From Desulfovibrionaceae bacterium (GTDB taxonomy: Bacteria > Desulfobacterota > Desulfovibrionia > Desulfovibrionales > Desulfovibrionaceae): DNA of 64,000 bases. Below, in pieces: positions 54,030 through 61,629 of the stretch. The notes under the pieces are model-generated. The model was not told the origin of the DNA. It saw only the letters and a list, made by a program, of their open reading frames with translations, and searched no databases. Both the position numbers and the translations under genes were made by a program. Numbering within the stretch: the first letter of the stretch is position 1; each line of letters starts with the position of its first letter. The DNA is taken from positions 310,001 through 374,000 of the forward strand of contig CAJTFO010000003.1 of NCBI GenBank assembly GCA_910575755.1. The letters are read 5' to 3'.

Positions 54030-54053
54030 AATGGGGAGGCAAACCTCCCCATT
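54030..54053 (-). terminator. Hairpin between tRNA-Val and thrS
   Basis: AATGGGGAGG and CCTCCCCATT pair perfectly around four bases and are followed on the minus strand by TGTTTTTGG. It could end the tRNA transcript, or act as an attenuator in the thrS leader, about 50 bases before the thrS start. Confidence 0.6.
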
Positions 54054-54132
54054 GAGCCGAAAAACCCGGACGCGAACCGCCTTTCCCGCGACGCGCCTTG
54101 TATGCTGAGGGGAAAATCCCCTGAATTTCAAT

Positions 54133-54209
54133 TGGTAGGAACGAGCAGACTTGAACTGCTGACCCCTTCCGTGTCAAGGAAGTGCTCTAGCCACCTGAGC
54201 TACGCTCCT
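54133..54209 (-). tRNA. tRNA-Val (anticodon GAC)
   Basis: A 77-base tRNA on the minus strand with encoded CCA (54135-54133). The acceptor AGGAGCG pairs with CGTTCCT (one G-U). The anticodon stem-loop is CTTCC-TTGACAC-GGAAG, giving GAC for valine (GUC/GUU codons). The T-loop is GTTCAAGTC. Confidence 0.94.
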
Positions 54210-54288
54210 ACATAGAGGCGAGAAACTACATAGCCGCTGTAGGGCCCAGCGTCAACTCTTTTTTCCGGTTTCGCGCAACTTTTCCCGC

Positions 54289-54321
54289 AATGCCGCCGTT
54301 CCGGCCTGAGACGGCGGCATT
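54289..54321 (-). terminator. Hairpin downstream of trmFO
   Basis: AATGCCGCCGT and ACGGCGGCATT form an 11-bp stem about 95 bases after the trmFO stop. It has no T run and may be only a structural RNA end. Confidence 0.35.
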
Positions 54322-54415
54322 CCAGAGCGGTAGAGAAGCATATAATACATTGAAATTACAATTGATATAAAAAGTTTGATCATTTTTCCGGGAAGCTGGT
54401 CGCCCCTTGACCTCG

Positions 54416-55771
54416 TTACAGAAGTCCCGCGTTTCTGTTTCCGGCCAGCCAGTGGGCAAAGGCCGCCTGGGCGCGCGCCGCGTACAGAGCCTTGCGGTCC
54501 TTTTTACGGGCTTTTTCGCCCAGCTCCGGCATGAGGCCGAAGTGCGCGTTGGAGGGCTGAAAATGCTTTGCCGGCGTCTGCAAATGGTTCAGCAACGCGC
54601 CCAGAGCGCTTTGCGCCGGCGGTCGGGGCAAATCCGCGCCGCGCGCGCGGGCCGCCAGACTCAGCCCCAGCCAGAGGCCGCAGGCGGCGGATTCCACATA
54701 ACCTTCCACACCGGTGATCTGCCCGGCCAGAAAGACGCGCGGGCGATTTTTGAGAGAAAGATCCGCGTTGAGAGCCGCGGGCGCGTTCACATAGGTGTTG
54801 CGGTGCATGCTGCCGTAGCGGGCGAACTCCGCCCGCTCCAGACCCGGCACAAGACGGAACACCCTGGCCTGTTCGGGCCGGGTCAGCTTGGTCTGGCAGC
54901 CCACCAGGTTACAGGTTTCGCTGTTGGCGTTTTCCGCGCGCAGTTGCAGCACCGCCCAGGGACGGCGGCCCGTGCGGGGATCCACAAAACCCACGGGCTT
55001 GAGCGGGCCGAAGGTCAGGGTGCGCGGGCCGCGCCCGGCCAGCGCCTCCACCGGCATGCAGCCCTCGAAATGCGTTTCGCGCTCAAAGGCGCGGGCCTCC
55101 ACCTTGCGGGCATCCAGCAGGGCCTGATAAAATGTCTCGTATTCCTCGCGGTTCATGGGGCAGTTGAGATAGTCGCCCTGCCCCGCCGGCTCGCCGTTTT
55201 CGCAGCCGTAGCGCGAAGCGCGGAAAACCACGTTCATGTCCAGAGAGTGCGTCCAGACAATAGGCGCTATGGCATCGTAAAAATAACAGTGCTCCGTGCC
55301 CAGAGCTTCGGCCAGAGAGGCGGAAAGCTCTTCCGACGCCAGGGGACCGGCGGCGATGACCACGCTGTCGACCCCGCCCAGGGCGGGATCATCCAGGGCG
55401 CTGATGCGGCGCTCCACCAGACGGATGCGCGGCTGGGCGGCCACCCGCGCGGTCATGGCCCGCGCAAAGGCCTCGCGGTCCACGGCCAGAGCCTTTCCGG
55501 CGGGAACCCGGCAGGCGTCCGCCGCGGACATGAAATCACTGTCCAGAGCGCGCATTTCGGCCTTGAGCAGCCCCACGCCCGAAGCGCTTTCGTCCGAGCG
55601 CAACGAGTTGGAACAGACCAGCTCGGCCAGGCAGTCGCTCACATGGGCCGGGGAACGGAAGCCGGGCTTCTGCTCAAAAAGGGTTACGTCAAGACCAGCG
55701 CGCGCCAGACGCAGGGCGCATTCGCACCCGGCCAGACCGCCGCCCACCACGGCGATGGATGTCATATTCAT
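54416..55771 (-). CDS. trmFO: Folate- and FAD-dependent tRNA (uracil-54-C5)-methyltransferase
   Basis: TrmFO makes ribothymidine at position 54 of tRNA with methylene-tetrahydrofolate and FADH2. The 451-residue protein opens with a FAD-binding GxGxxG motif, SIAVVGGGLAGCECALRLA. It has the family stretches LAELVCSNSLRSDE, GLLKAEMRALDS, YFYDAIAPIV, CPMNREEYETFYQAL and NSETCNLVGCQTKLTRPEQ. I chose the ATG at 55771, eight bases after AGGAG. It is transcribed alone, divergent from dut. Confidence 0.96.
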   Translation of the reverse strand: MNMTSIAVVGGGLAGCECALRLARAGLDVTLFEQKPGFRSPAHVSDCLAELVCSNSLRSDESASGVGLLKAEMRALDSDFMSAADACRVPAGKALAVDREAFARAMTARVAAQPRIRLVERRISALDDPALGGVDSVVIAAGPLASEELSASLAEALGTEHCYFYDAIAPIVWTHSLDMNVVFRASRYGCENGEPAGQGDYLNCPMNREEYETFYQALLDARKVEARAFERETHFEGCMPVEALAGRGPRTLTFGPLKPVGFVDPRTGRRPWAVLQLRAENANSETCNLVGCQTKLTRPEQARVFRLVPGLERAEFARYGSMHRNTYVNAPAALNADLSLKNRPRVFLAGQITGVEGYVESAACGLWLGLSLAARARGADLPRPPAQSALGALLNHLQTPAKHFQPSNAHFGLMPELGEKARKKDRKALYAARAQAAFAHWLAGNRNAGLL

Positions 55772-55880
55772 TGCGGCTCCTTTTCTGTTCGGCAGCTTGT
55801 AGGAAAACAGGGCCAAAAGCAAGGCAAAGACTTCTCCCCCGCTACTTGCCCCCGTGGCCTTCCTGCGCTACATCACTGGC

Positions 55881-56408
55881 ATGACGAACACGAACACGCC
55901 CCCCCCTGACGACCGGACGCCGGCCGCGGCTTCCTGCGGCGCGCCGGTACACATCGTCTTTGTCCGTCCTGGCGCGCGCGCGCTTTACACGCAGGACCGG
56001 GCGGATTTTCTGGCCCCGGCCACGGCCCTTTCCGCCGGTTTCGACCTGCGGGCCTGTCTGGACGCGCCCGAAGCGCGCATTGCGCCGGGCGCGCGGCTGT
56101 GCGTGCCCACAGGTCTCAGCGTGCAGCCGCAGCAGCCGGGCCTGGCGGGCTTTGTCTATTCCCGCAGCGGCCTGGGCGCGCGCGACGGGCTTGCCGTGGC
56201 CCAAGGCGTGGGCGTCATCGACCCGGACTATACCGGAGAAATTCTGGTGGCGCTTCTGAACACCTCAGGCGAGGAGCGCCGCCTCACGCGCGGCGAGCGC
56301 ATGGCCCAGTTGATTTTTCAACCCTATGTCCGCCCCCTCTGGCAGGAAGTGCCGGAACTGGCCGCCACCGGACGCGGCGCGGGCGGCTTTGGTCATACGG
56401 GACGCTGA
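55881..56408 (+). CDS. dut: Deoxyuridine 5'-triphosphate nucleotidohydrolase
   Basis: dUTPase hydrolyses dUTP to dUMP and keeps uracil out of DNA. The 175-residue protein has the five trimeric dUTPase motifs in order: AGFDLRACLDA, VYSRSGLGARDGLAVAQGVGV with IDPDYTGEI, RMAQLIFQP, and the C-terminal Gly-rich arm GRGAGGFGHTGR. A Thr/Pro-rich 20-residue extension precedes the domain, so the true start may be inside it; no strong ribosome site is seen. argD follows after 43 bases. Confidence 0.95.
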   Translation: MTNTNTPPPDDRTPAAASCGAPVHIVFVRPGARALYTQDRADFLAPATALSAGFDLRACLDAPEARIAPGARLCVPTGLSVQPQQPGLAGFVYSRSGLGARDGLAVAQGVGVIDPDYTGEILVALLNTSGEERRLTRGERMAQLIFQPYVRPLWQEVPELAATGRGAGGFGHTGR

Positions 56409-56451
56409 TCCGGGCCGTTTTCAGCCCCATTCCACAAGGAGAATCCATCTC

Positions 56452-57651
56452 ATGTCGCACGCCTTCAATGCCGTCAAAGCCGAGGAAGAACACCTGCTCT
56501 GCCGCTCGTACAGCCGTTACCCGCTGGCCATTGCGCGGGGCAAGGGCGCGCGCCTCTGGGATGTGGACGGCAAGGAATATGTGGATCTGCTGGCGGGCAT
56601 TGCCGTGGCGGGTCTGGGCCATTGCAACGACGAAATCTGCGAGACCCTGGAACGCCAGTGCCGCAAGCTCTGGCATGTGAGCAATCTCTTTTACCAGCAG
56701 GAACAGCTTGATCTGGCCAGGCTGCTGCTCTCCACCAGCCACCACGGCAAGGCATTTTTCTGCAATTCCGGCGCCGAGGCCAACGAGGCCTGCATCAAGC
56801 TGGCCCGGCGCTACATGCGCGTGGTCAGGCAGCGTGACGCCTATGAAATCATCACTCTGGGCGGCTGCTTTCACGGTCGCACCCTCGGCGCGCTGGCCGC
56901 CACGGGCCGCGAAAGCCTGAGCAATGGCTTCACGCCCCTGCCTGAAGGCTTCAGACAGGTTCCGGCCAAAGACCTGGAGGCCCTGCGCGCGGCCATCACG
57001 CCGGCCACGGCCGCCGTGCTGGTGGAAGTGGTGCAGGGCGAAGGCGGCGTAGTGCCGCTGCCCGCGGACTATCTGCACGGGGTACAGGCCCTCTGCCGGG
57101 AAAAAGACATTCTCTTCCTCTGCGACGAGGTACAGGCCGGTTTCTGCCGCACCGGCAAATTCTGGGCCTTCCAGCTCTATGATCTGGAGCCGGACGCCAT
57201 CAGCATGGCCAAATCCCTGGCCAACGGCCTGCCTATGGGCGCCATGCTGGCCACGGATGAAATGGCCAGAGGCTTTGAGGCCGGCAGTCATGCCACCACC
57301 TTCGGCGGTGGCGCGCTGACCTCGGCCGTGGCCGCCAAGACCGTGGAAATCATGCTGCGCGACCATCTGGCCCAATGCGCGGCCGCTCTGGGCGCTCATC
57401 TCAAGGAACAGTTGCAGGCCCTGGGGCAGAGACTGCCCGGAAAAATCCGCGAAGTGCGCGGCGTGGGCCTCATGCTGGGCATCGAACTGAGCGGCGACGG
57501 TCAGCCGGTCTGGGAAGAGCTGCTGCGCCGCGGCTACATCTGCAACCTGAGCCACGGCGTGACCCTGCGCCTGTTGCCGCCCCTGACCATTGACGAGGCG
57601 GATCTGGATGGCTTCGCGCGCGTGCTGGAAGAGGTGCTGCGGGCCAACTGA
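56452..57651 (+). CDS. argD: Acetylornithine aminotransferase
   Basis: ArgD is a PLP class III aminotransferase in arginine synthesis and can also act on succinyl-diaminopimelate. The 399-residue protein has YPLAIARGKGARLWDVDGKEY, FFCNSGAEANEACIKLARRY, GCFHGRTLGALAATG, LLCDEVQAGFCRTGKFWAFQ and the PLP-lysine region AISMAKSLANGLPMGAML. The ATG at 56452 follows AAGGAG. Other arg genes are not here. Confidence 0.93.
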   Translation: MSHAFNAVKAEEEHLLCRSYSRYPLAIARGKGARLWDVDGKEYVDLLAGIAVAGLGHCNDEICETLERQCRKLWHVSNLFYQQEQLDLARLLLSTSHHGKAFFCNSGAEANEACIKLARRYMRVVRQRDAYEIITLGGCFHGRTLGALAATGRESLSNGFTPLPEGFRQVPAKDLEALRAAITPATAAVLVEVVQGEGGVVPLPADYLHGVQALCREKDILFLCDEVQAGFCRTGKFWAFQLYDLEPDAISMAKSLANGLPMGAMLATDEMARGFEAGSHATTFGGGALTSAVAAKTVEIMLRDHLAQCAAALGAHLKEQLQALGQRLPGKIREVRGVGLMLGIELSGDGQPVWEELLRRGYICNLSHGVTLRLLPPLTIDEADLDGFARVLEEVLRAN

Positions 57652-57733
57652 CTACCGCCAGGCAAGGTTTACAGCTCCGCACTCTTGTGCTAAATGGGCA
57701 CTCTTTGAAAAATCACAGGCGAAAGAAACTCTA

Positions 57734-57795
57734 CGGCAACCTCGCTCCGGCGGGGTTGCCGCTTACTTTGCCTGAAGTATTTTCACATTGAAAAT
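57734..57795 (+). promoter_or_regulatory. Hairpin and small palindrome upstream of the zinc-finger gene
   Basis: CGGCAACCTCGC pairs with GCGGGGTTGCCG (12 bp, one G-U) at 57734-57761 and may end argD transcription. ATTTTCA-CAT-TGAAAAT at 57779-57795 is a perfect 7-bp palindrome 55 bases before the next gene and may be an operator. Confidence 0.4.
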
Positions 57796-57849
57796 GGCCT
57801 GCCGGCAGCGAGAGCTGCCAGCCGCCATACAGGAAACAAGGAGACAGTG

Positions 57850-58071
57850 ATGGACGTGTTTGATCAGGCCACCGAACTGGAACGCCTGGACAGGGAATCC
57901 GCCCTGGTGCGGGCCCGCGCTTTCATGGATCGCAGCGGGCCGGAATGGATTGACGGCGTGGCCTGCTGCCGTGAATGCGGCGACCCCATCCCGCAGAAGC
58001 GTCTGGACGCCCTGCCCGGCGTGGGCTTGTGCCGCGCCTGTCAGGAAGAACGCGAAAACAGCAGCCGCTGA
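57850..58071 (+). CDS. DksA/TraR-type zinc-finger protein
   Basis: A 73-residue cytoplasmic protein with an N-terminal helical part and a C4 zinc finger: C40 and C43 (CCRECGDPIP), C61 and C64 (LCRACQEE). The R-LDALPGVGLC spacing between the pairs is the DksA/TraR pattern. TraR-type short forms bind the RNA polymerase secondary channel without ppGpp. The coiled-coil acidic tip is much shorter than in DksA. The ATG at 57850 has AAGGAG upstream. A terminator-like hairpin follows. Confidence 0.9.
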   Translation: MDVFDQATELERLDRESALVRARAFMDRSGPEWIDGVACCRECGDPIPQKRLDALPGVGLCRACQEERENSSR

Positions 58072-58128
58072 ATCTGCCCGCATCAGAGCAACCCGGCTTT
58101 GGCTTGTCTGGCGCGGCACGGGCATAGC

Positions 58129-58163
58129 AAAAGCGCGCCCCGTTCACACGAAGCGCGCTTTTT
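58129..58163. terminator. Bidirectional terminator
   Basis: AAAAGCGCGC pairs perfectly with GCGCGCTTTT and is followed by T on the plus strand and, by symmetry, on the minus strand. It lies between two convergent genes (stops at 58071 and 58188) and probably serves both. Confidence 0.85.
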
Positions 58164-58187
58164 ACTCACATCAGCGCCATCAGCATA

Positions 58188-58742
58188 CTACATCGGTATG
58201 GAGCGGCTTTGCGGAGGCATGGGCCTGCGGTCATCATGGCGCGGGTCGCGTCTGTCATAGCGATGGCCGCGCCGGTCGTCACGACCGTCATACTTGCGAT
58301 CATAGTCCCGCCGGTCGTCGCGGCGGCGCTCATAGCGTCCGTCGCGACGATGATCGCGGTCATCACGGCGGTGGTCGTAACGGTCACGGTCATGCCTGTC
58401 GTCATGGCGCCGGTCGTCCCGCCGATCGTACTTGTCGCCCTTGCGCTCGTATTCACGATCATACTTGCGGTCCCGCTTGTCCGCCTTGCGCTCGTCGCGC
58501 CGGTCAAACTGATCCTTTTTGCGCTCCTGACGGCGTTCAAAATCATCGCGTTTGCGCTCCTGACGGCGCTCAAAGTCCTCACGCTTGCGGTCATCCTTGT
58601 CCGCCACGGCCTTGCCGGGCAGGGCATGGCCGGCTACGGCCGGCGCGCTTTCCGCGGCGGCGGCGTTCATGCCGCCGGCCAGCCATACGGCGACGGCCAC
58701 GGCGCACAGGCCCAAAGGCCGCCAGACATATTTCACATGCAT
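58188..58742 (-). CDS. Exported Asp/Arg-rich repeat protein
   Basis: A 184-residue protein with a signal peptide (about residues 1-29) and a mature part that is almost wholly Asp, Arg, Lys, Glu, His and Tyr. A heptad-like unit near DDFERRQERK recurs (for example REDFERRQERK, DDFERRQERK, DQFDRRDERK), then degenerates to short DR/RD/HD units. About nine His residues lie in the second half. No known family. The ATG at 58742 has a strong AGGAGG site. It lies 83 bases after larC on the same strand, so the two may be co-transcribed. The composition suggests a highly charged extracytoplasmic polymer, possibly binding metal or nucleic acid. Confidence 0.7.
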   Translation of the reverse strand: MHVKYVWRPLGLCAVAVAVWLAGGMNAAAAESAPAVAGHALPGKAVADKDDRKREDFERRQERKRDDFERRQERKKDQFDRRDERKADKRDRKYDREYERKGDKYDRRDDRRHDDRHDRDRYDHRRDDRDHRRDGRYERRRDDRRDYDRKYDGRDDRRGHRYDRRDPRHDDRRPMPPQSRSIPM

Positions 58743-58825
58743 AAATACCTCCTTGCAACGGGCTTGGCGCCCGACTTTTACATAAGCCCAATTCGCTGCC
58801 GAGGCAAGAGAGTCCGCGCCTGTCA

Positions 58826-59974
58826 TCATTCCCAGAACCGCAGGGCCGGCGCTCCCACGCCCAGGCTGTCCGCCGCCGCCCTGACCGCGTCGGCTTCAGG
58901 CCGCACATAGCGCCGCCCTTCCAGCGTATAGGCCTTGGCCGCCAGAGTTGCGCCCGCACTGCTCGCGTCGGCGGCCTCCCGCGGCAGAACCAGGCGTTCC
59001 AGCCGTTGCCGCCGCAGCCCCAGGCTGTGGGTATGGCGCAGCACGGCCAGACTCACGCTCTCGCCGTGCGCGGGGCGGCAAAGCACGCGCAGCAGACCCG
59101 CCGGGCGATTCTTCTTGCCGATGCCGGGCAGCCAGAGCACGTCCAGCGTTTGGGGCAATGCCGCCAGAGCCGTAATGGCCAGGCCCAGTTCTTCACCGCT
59201 GAGATGATCCAGATGGGTTTCCAGTTGCAGCACCTGTTCCAGACCGCCCTGTGCATGTCCCACGCTTTCGGCCACGGGTTCCACCAGCCAGGCCCGCAGG
59301 CCGACGGGAGCGGGACGCGAACCGTAGCCCGTGCCCAGGGCTGTGGGCACGCCTTGCGGGCCGTCCGCAAATTCATCCGCCAGAACATGAATCAGGGCCG
59401 CGCCCGTGGGCGTGACCAGTTCCTCCCGCGCGCCGGTGGGCCGCACGGGCTTGCCGCGCATCAGCCAGGCGGCGGCGGGCGCGGGCAGGGGGATCAGACC
59501 ATGAGCGCACTCCACCGTGCCGGAAAACCAGGGCAGGGGCGAAGCCGTAACCCGGCCCACCCCCAGTTGCTCCAGCCCCCAGCAGGCTCCGGCGATATCC
59601 ACCAGAGTGTCGATGGCCCCCACTTCGTGGAAATGCACTTTTTCCGGCGCGATCTGATGGGCCTCGGCCTCGGCCAGGGTCAGGGCCTCCAGCACGGCCA
59701 AAGCCCGCCGCCGCGCTGTCTCGCCCAGCTCCAGACGGTTGAAGATGGCCGCGATGTCCGCCGGATGCCGCAAGGGCTGTCCATGGTCCCAGCGCACGTC
59801 CACCCGCCTGCCGGGGCCGCCGCCGCGCGTTTCAGGCCGGACTTCAATACGGCAGTCCACTCCGGCGCGGGCCAGGGCCGCCGTCAACGGGGCCGGGTCC
59901 AGCCCCAGGTGAGCCAGCGCCGCCAGGGTCATATCGCCGCTGATGCCGTTTCCGCAATCCAGATAGAGATCCAT
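58826..59974 (-). CDS. larC: Nickel-insertion protein LarC (nickel-pincer cofactor synthesis)
   Basis: LarC inserts nickel into pyridinium-3,5-bisthiocarboxylate mononucleotide, the last step of the nickel-pincer cofactor of lactate racemase-like enzymes. The 382-residue protein begins DLYLDCGNGISGDMTLAAL, followed by VHFHEVGAIDTLVDIAGAC, SPLPWFSGTVECAHGLIPLPAPA, RPTGAREELVTPTGAALIH and, in the C-terminal half, RVLCRPAHGES. It is a single uninterrupted frame, whereas some species encode it in two frames. larA, larB and larE are not in the window. Confidence 0.93.
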   Translation of the reverse strand: MDLYLDCGNGISGDMTLAALAHLGLDPAPLTAALARAGVDCRIEVRPETRGGGPGRRVDVRWDHGQPLRHPADIAAIFNRLELGETARRRALAVLEALTLAEAEAHQIAPEKVHFHEVGAIDTLVDIAGACWGLEQLGVGRVTASPLPWFSGTVECAHGLIPLPAPAAAWLMRGKPVRPTGAREELVTPTGAALIHVLADEFADGPQGVPTALGTGYGSRPAPVGLRAWLVEPVAESVGHAQGGLEQVLQLETHLDHLSGEELGLAITALAALPQTLDVLWLPGIGKKNRPAGLLRVLCRPAHGESVSLAVLRHTHSLGLRRQRLERLVLPREAADASSAGATLAAKAYTLEGRRYVRPEADAVRAAADSLGVGAPALRFWE

Positions 59975-60132
59975 AAATACCGCTCCTGTCGGCAAAAAAA
60001 CACGCGCGCGGCCCGTGGACGGCGCGCCATGACGGGCTTGTGCGGCGGCCCGCCCTTGGTGTATGAAGAAGACGGGAACAGGGTTTCCCAAGCCGAGCCA
60101 CGTAACGATTTCAACCGTTTATGGGAGGAAGC

Positions 60133-60801
60133 ATGCTCATACAGAACTGGATGACCGCAGAGGTGATTGCCGTGACGCCCGAAACGTCCCTGCTCAAAAT
60201 AGGCAAGCTGATGCGCGACAACAATGTGCGCCGCCTGCCCGTACTGGACGACAAAGGGCATGTGATCGGCATCATTTCCGACCGCGACGTCAGGGACGCC
60301 TCGCCCTCCAAGGCCACCACCCTTGATATGTATGAGATGCATTACCTGCTGGCCGAACTCAAGGCCAAAGACATTATGACTCCCCGGCCCTTCACAGTCA
60401 AACCCACGGACAGCGTGGAAAAAGCCGCCATGCTGATGCTGGACAACAAGTTCGGCGGACTGCCCGTGGTGGAAGAAAGCGGCCGCATGGTGGGCATTAT
60501 TTCGGATCAGGACGTGTTCAAGGCGCTGGTGAGCATCACCGGCGTGCGCGAGGGCGGCATTCAGCTTGGCATTGAAATCGCCAATCGGCCCGGAGCCATG
60601 AAGCCCATTTTTGACCTGCTGCGCGCACATGGAGCCAGAATACTTTCCGTACTCTCCGCCAACAATCAGGCCGGAGACCGCAAGGTTTTTCTGCGCCTGC
60701 GCGACATGGAGAGCCGTGAAGCCGAAGAAGCCGTCATAGCCGACGTCAGGAAGCACGCCCAGTTGCTCTACTGGGCGCGCAACGACGTACATCTGGCTTG
60801 A
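60133..60801 (+). CDS. CBS-domain pair with C-terminal ACT domain
   Basis: A 222-residue cytoplasmic protein: two CBS motifs (about 1-60 and 78-135; NNVRRLPVLDDKGHVIGIISDRDV and KFGGLPVVEESGRMVGIISDQDV), then an ACT-like domain (about 148-222; IQLGIEIANRPGAMKPIFDLL). The architecture resembles AcuB-type proteins. CBS pairs usually bind adenosine nucleotides and ACT domains amino acids, so it may sense both; the target is unknown. I chose the ATG at 60133, with GGGAGGA before it, over one at 60121. It precedes dsrC by 350 bases. Confidence 0.88.
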   Translation: MLIQNWMTAEVIAVTPETSLLKIGKLMRDNNVRRLPVLDDKGHVIGIISDRDVRDASPSKATTLDMYEMHYLLAELKAKDIMTPRPFTVKPTDSVEKAAMLMLDNKFGGLPVVEESGRMVGIISDQDVFKALVSITGVREGGIQLGIEIANRPGAMKPIFDLLRAHGARILSVLSANNQAGDRKVFLRLRDMESREAEEAVIADVRKHAQLLYWARNDVHLA

Positions 60802-61154
60802 GCCATGAGCGGCCCAAAAACGTGGCTTTGGGCTCATGAAGGGCGGCTGACGGCGGAGCCTTGCCAGATGAAAGGCGCTCTGAAAGGCATTTCATGCAAA
60901 TCATGGCAGGGCTCCATTTATCATATTGAAAATATTGTATAAATTTTCAGACAAAGACGCTGGGAGAAACGAAAAAAAGCGCACAGGGCTTGCCATCGCC
61001 GCCATTTTATGAGATAAGCACGGCTGTACATGCGGTTGGGACCGCAACCGCGCCTTCAAGCGGAATTCGGCCGGGGTCGGACATTCCGGCTGGCGTAGCG
61101 TCAGGGCATATTGTCCCGGCGAGTTAGGCAATACCTGTCCAAGGAGGACACAAC
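60802..61154. other. Leader region of dsrC
   Basis: About 350 bases without a credible gene. An AT-rich stretch at 60910-60950 includes ATTGAAAATATTGTATAAATTTT, a plausible promoter region; the -35/-10 pair is not clear. A GGCATTTCATGC near 60885 echoes the repeat motif seen elsewhere. A strong AAGGAGG site precedes dsrC. Confidence 0.5.
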
Positions 61155-61472
61155 ATGGCTGAGATCACCTATAAGGGCAAAAGCTTTGAAGTTGACGAAG
61201 ACGGTTTCCTGCTGCGTTTTGACGACTGGTGCCCCGAATGGATGGAATATGTGAAGGAATCCGAAGGCATCTCCGAGATCACCGCTGACCATCAGAAGAT
61301 CCTCGACTTCCTGCAGGATTACTACAAAAAGAACGGCATCGCCCCCATGGTCCGCATTCTTTCCAAGAATACCGGCTACAAACTGAAGGAAGTGTACGAA
61401 CTCTTCCCCTCCGGCCCCGGCAAAGGCGCCTGCAAAATGGCCGGCCTGCCCAAGCCCACCGGCTGCGTGTAG
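61155..61472 (+). CDS. dsrC: Dissimilatory sulfite reductase-associated protein DsrC
   Basis: DsrC carries sulfur during sulfite reduction: DsrAB forms a DsrC trisulfide that the membrane complex DsrMKJOP reduces. The 105-residue protein has the family stretch GISEITADHQKILDFLQDYY, NGIAPMVRILSKNTGYKL and the C-terminal arm with both redox cysteines, C93 (GKGACKM) and C104 (PTGCV), ten residues apart. Having both cysteines marks true DsrC rather than a TusE-like relative. It is a single gene with its own terminator, away from dsrAB, as in other Desulfovibrio. Confidence 0.97.
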   Translation: MAEITYKGKSFEVDEDGFLLRFDDWCPEWMEYVKESEGISEITADHQKILDFLQDYYKKNGIAPMVRILSKNTGYKLKEVYELFPSGPGKGACKMAGLPKPTGCV

Positions 61473-61490
61473 TCCGAGGCTCAAATTTCG

Positions 61491-61524
61491 AAAAAAGGCG
61501 GAAGGTTTGTCCTTCCGCTTTTTT
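61491..61524 (+). terminator. Rho-independent terminator of dsrC
   Basis: GCGGAAGG pairs with CCTTCCGC around TTTGT, flanked by an A run and followed by six T residues. It starts 18 bases after the dsrC stop. Confidence 0.92.
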
Positions 61525-61629
61525 ATTACTGTCGAACTCCCGCTGTCGAGGCGCTCGGCGGCCGCGCCGGCCCCGCCGAGTTGCGCGCCCTCCCTTTACG
61601 CCAACGCAAAAAAACGGTACTGCCCTGCC

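Noticed and set aside
58826-60091. N-terminal extension of larC, or a programmed frameshift as in the larC1/larC2 arrangement
   Set aside because: The whole protein lies in one frame, and family similarity starts at the ATG at 59974, which has an AGGAG site. The extension begins at TTG and shows no homology.
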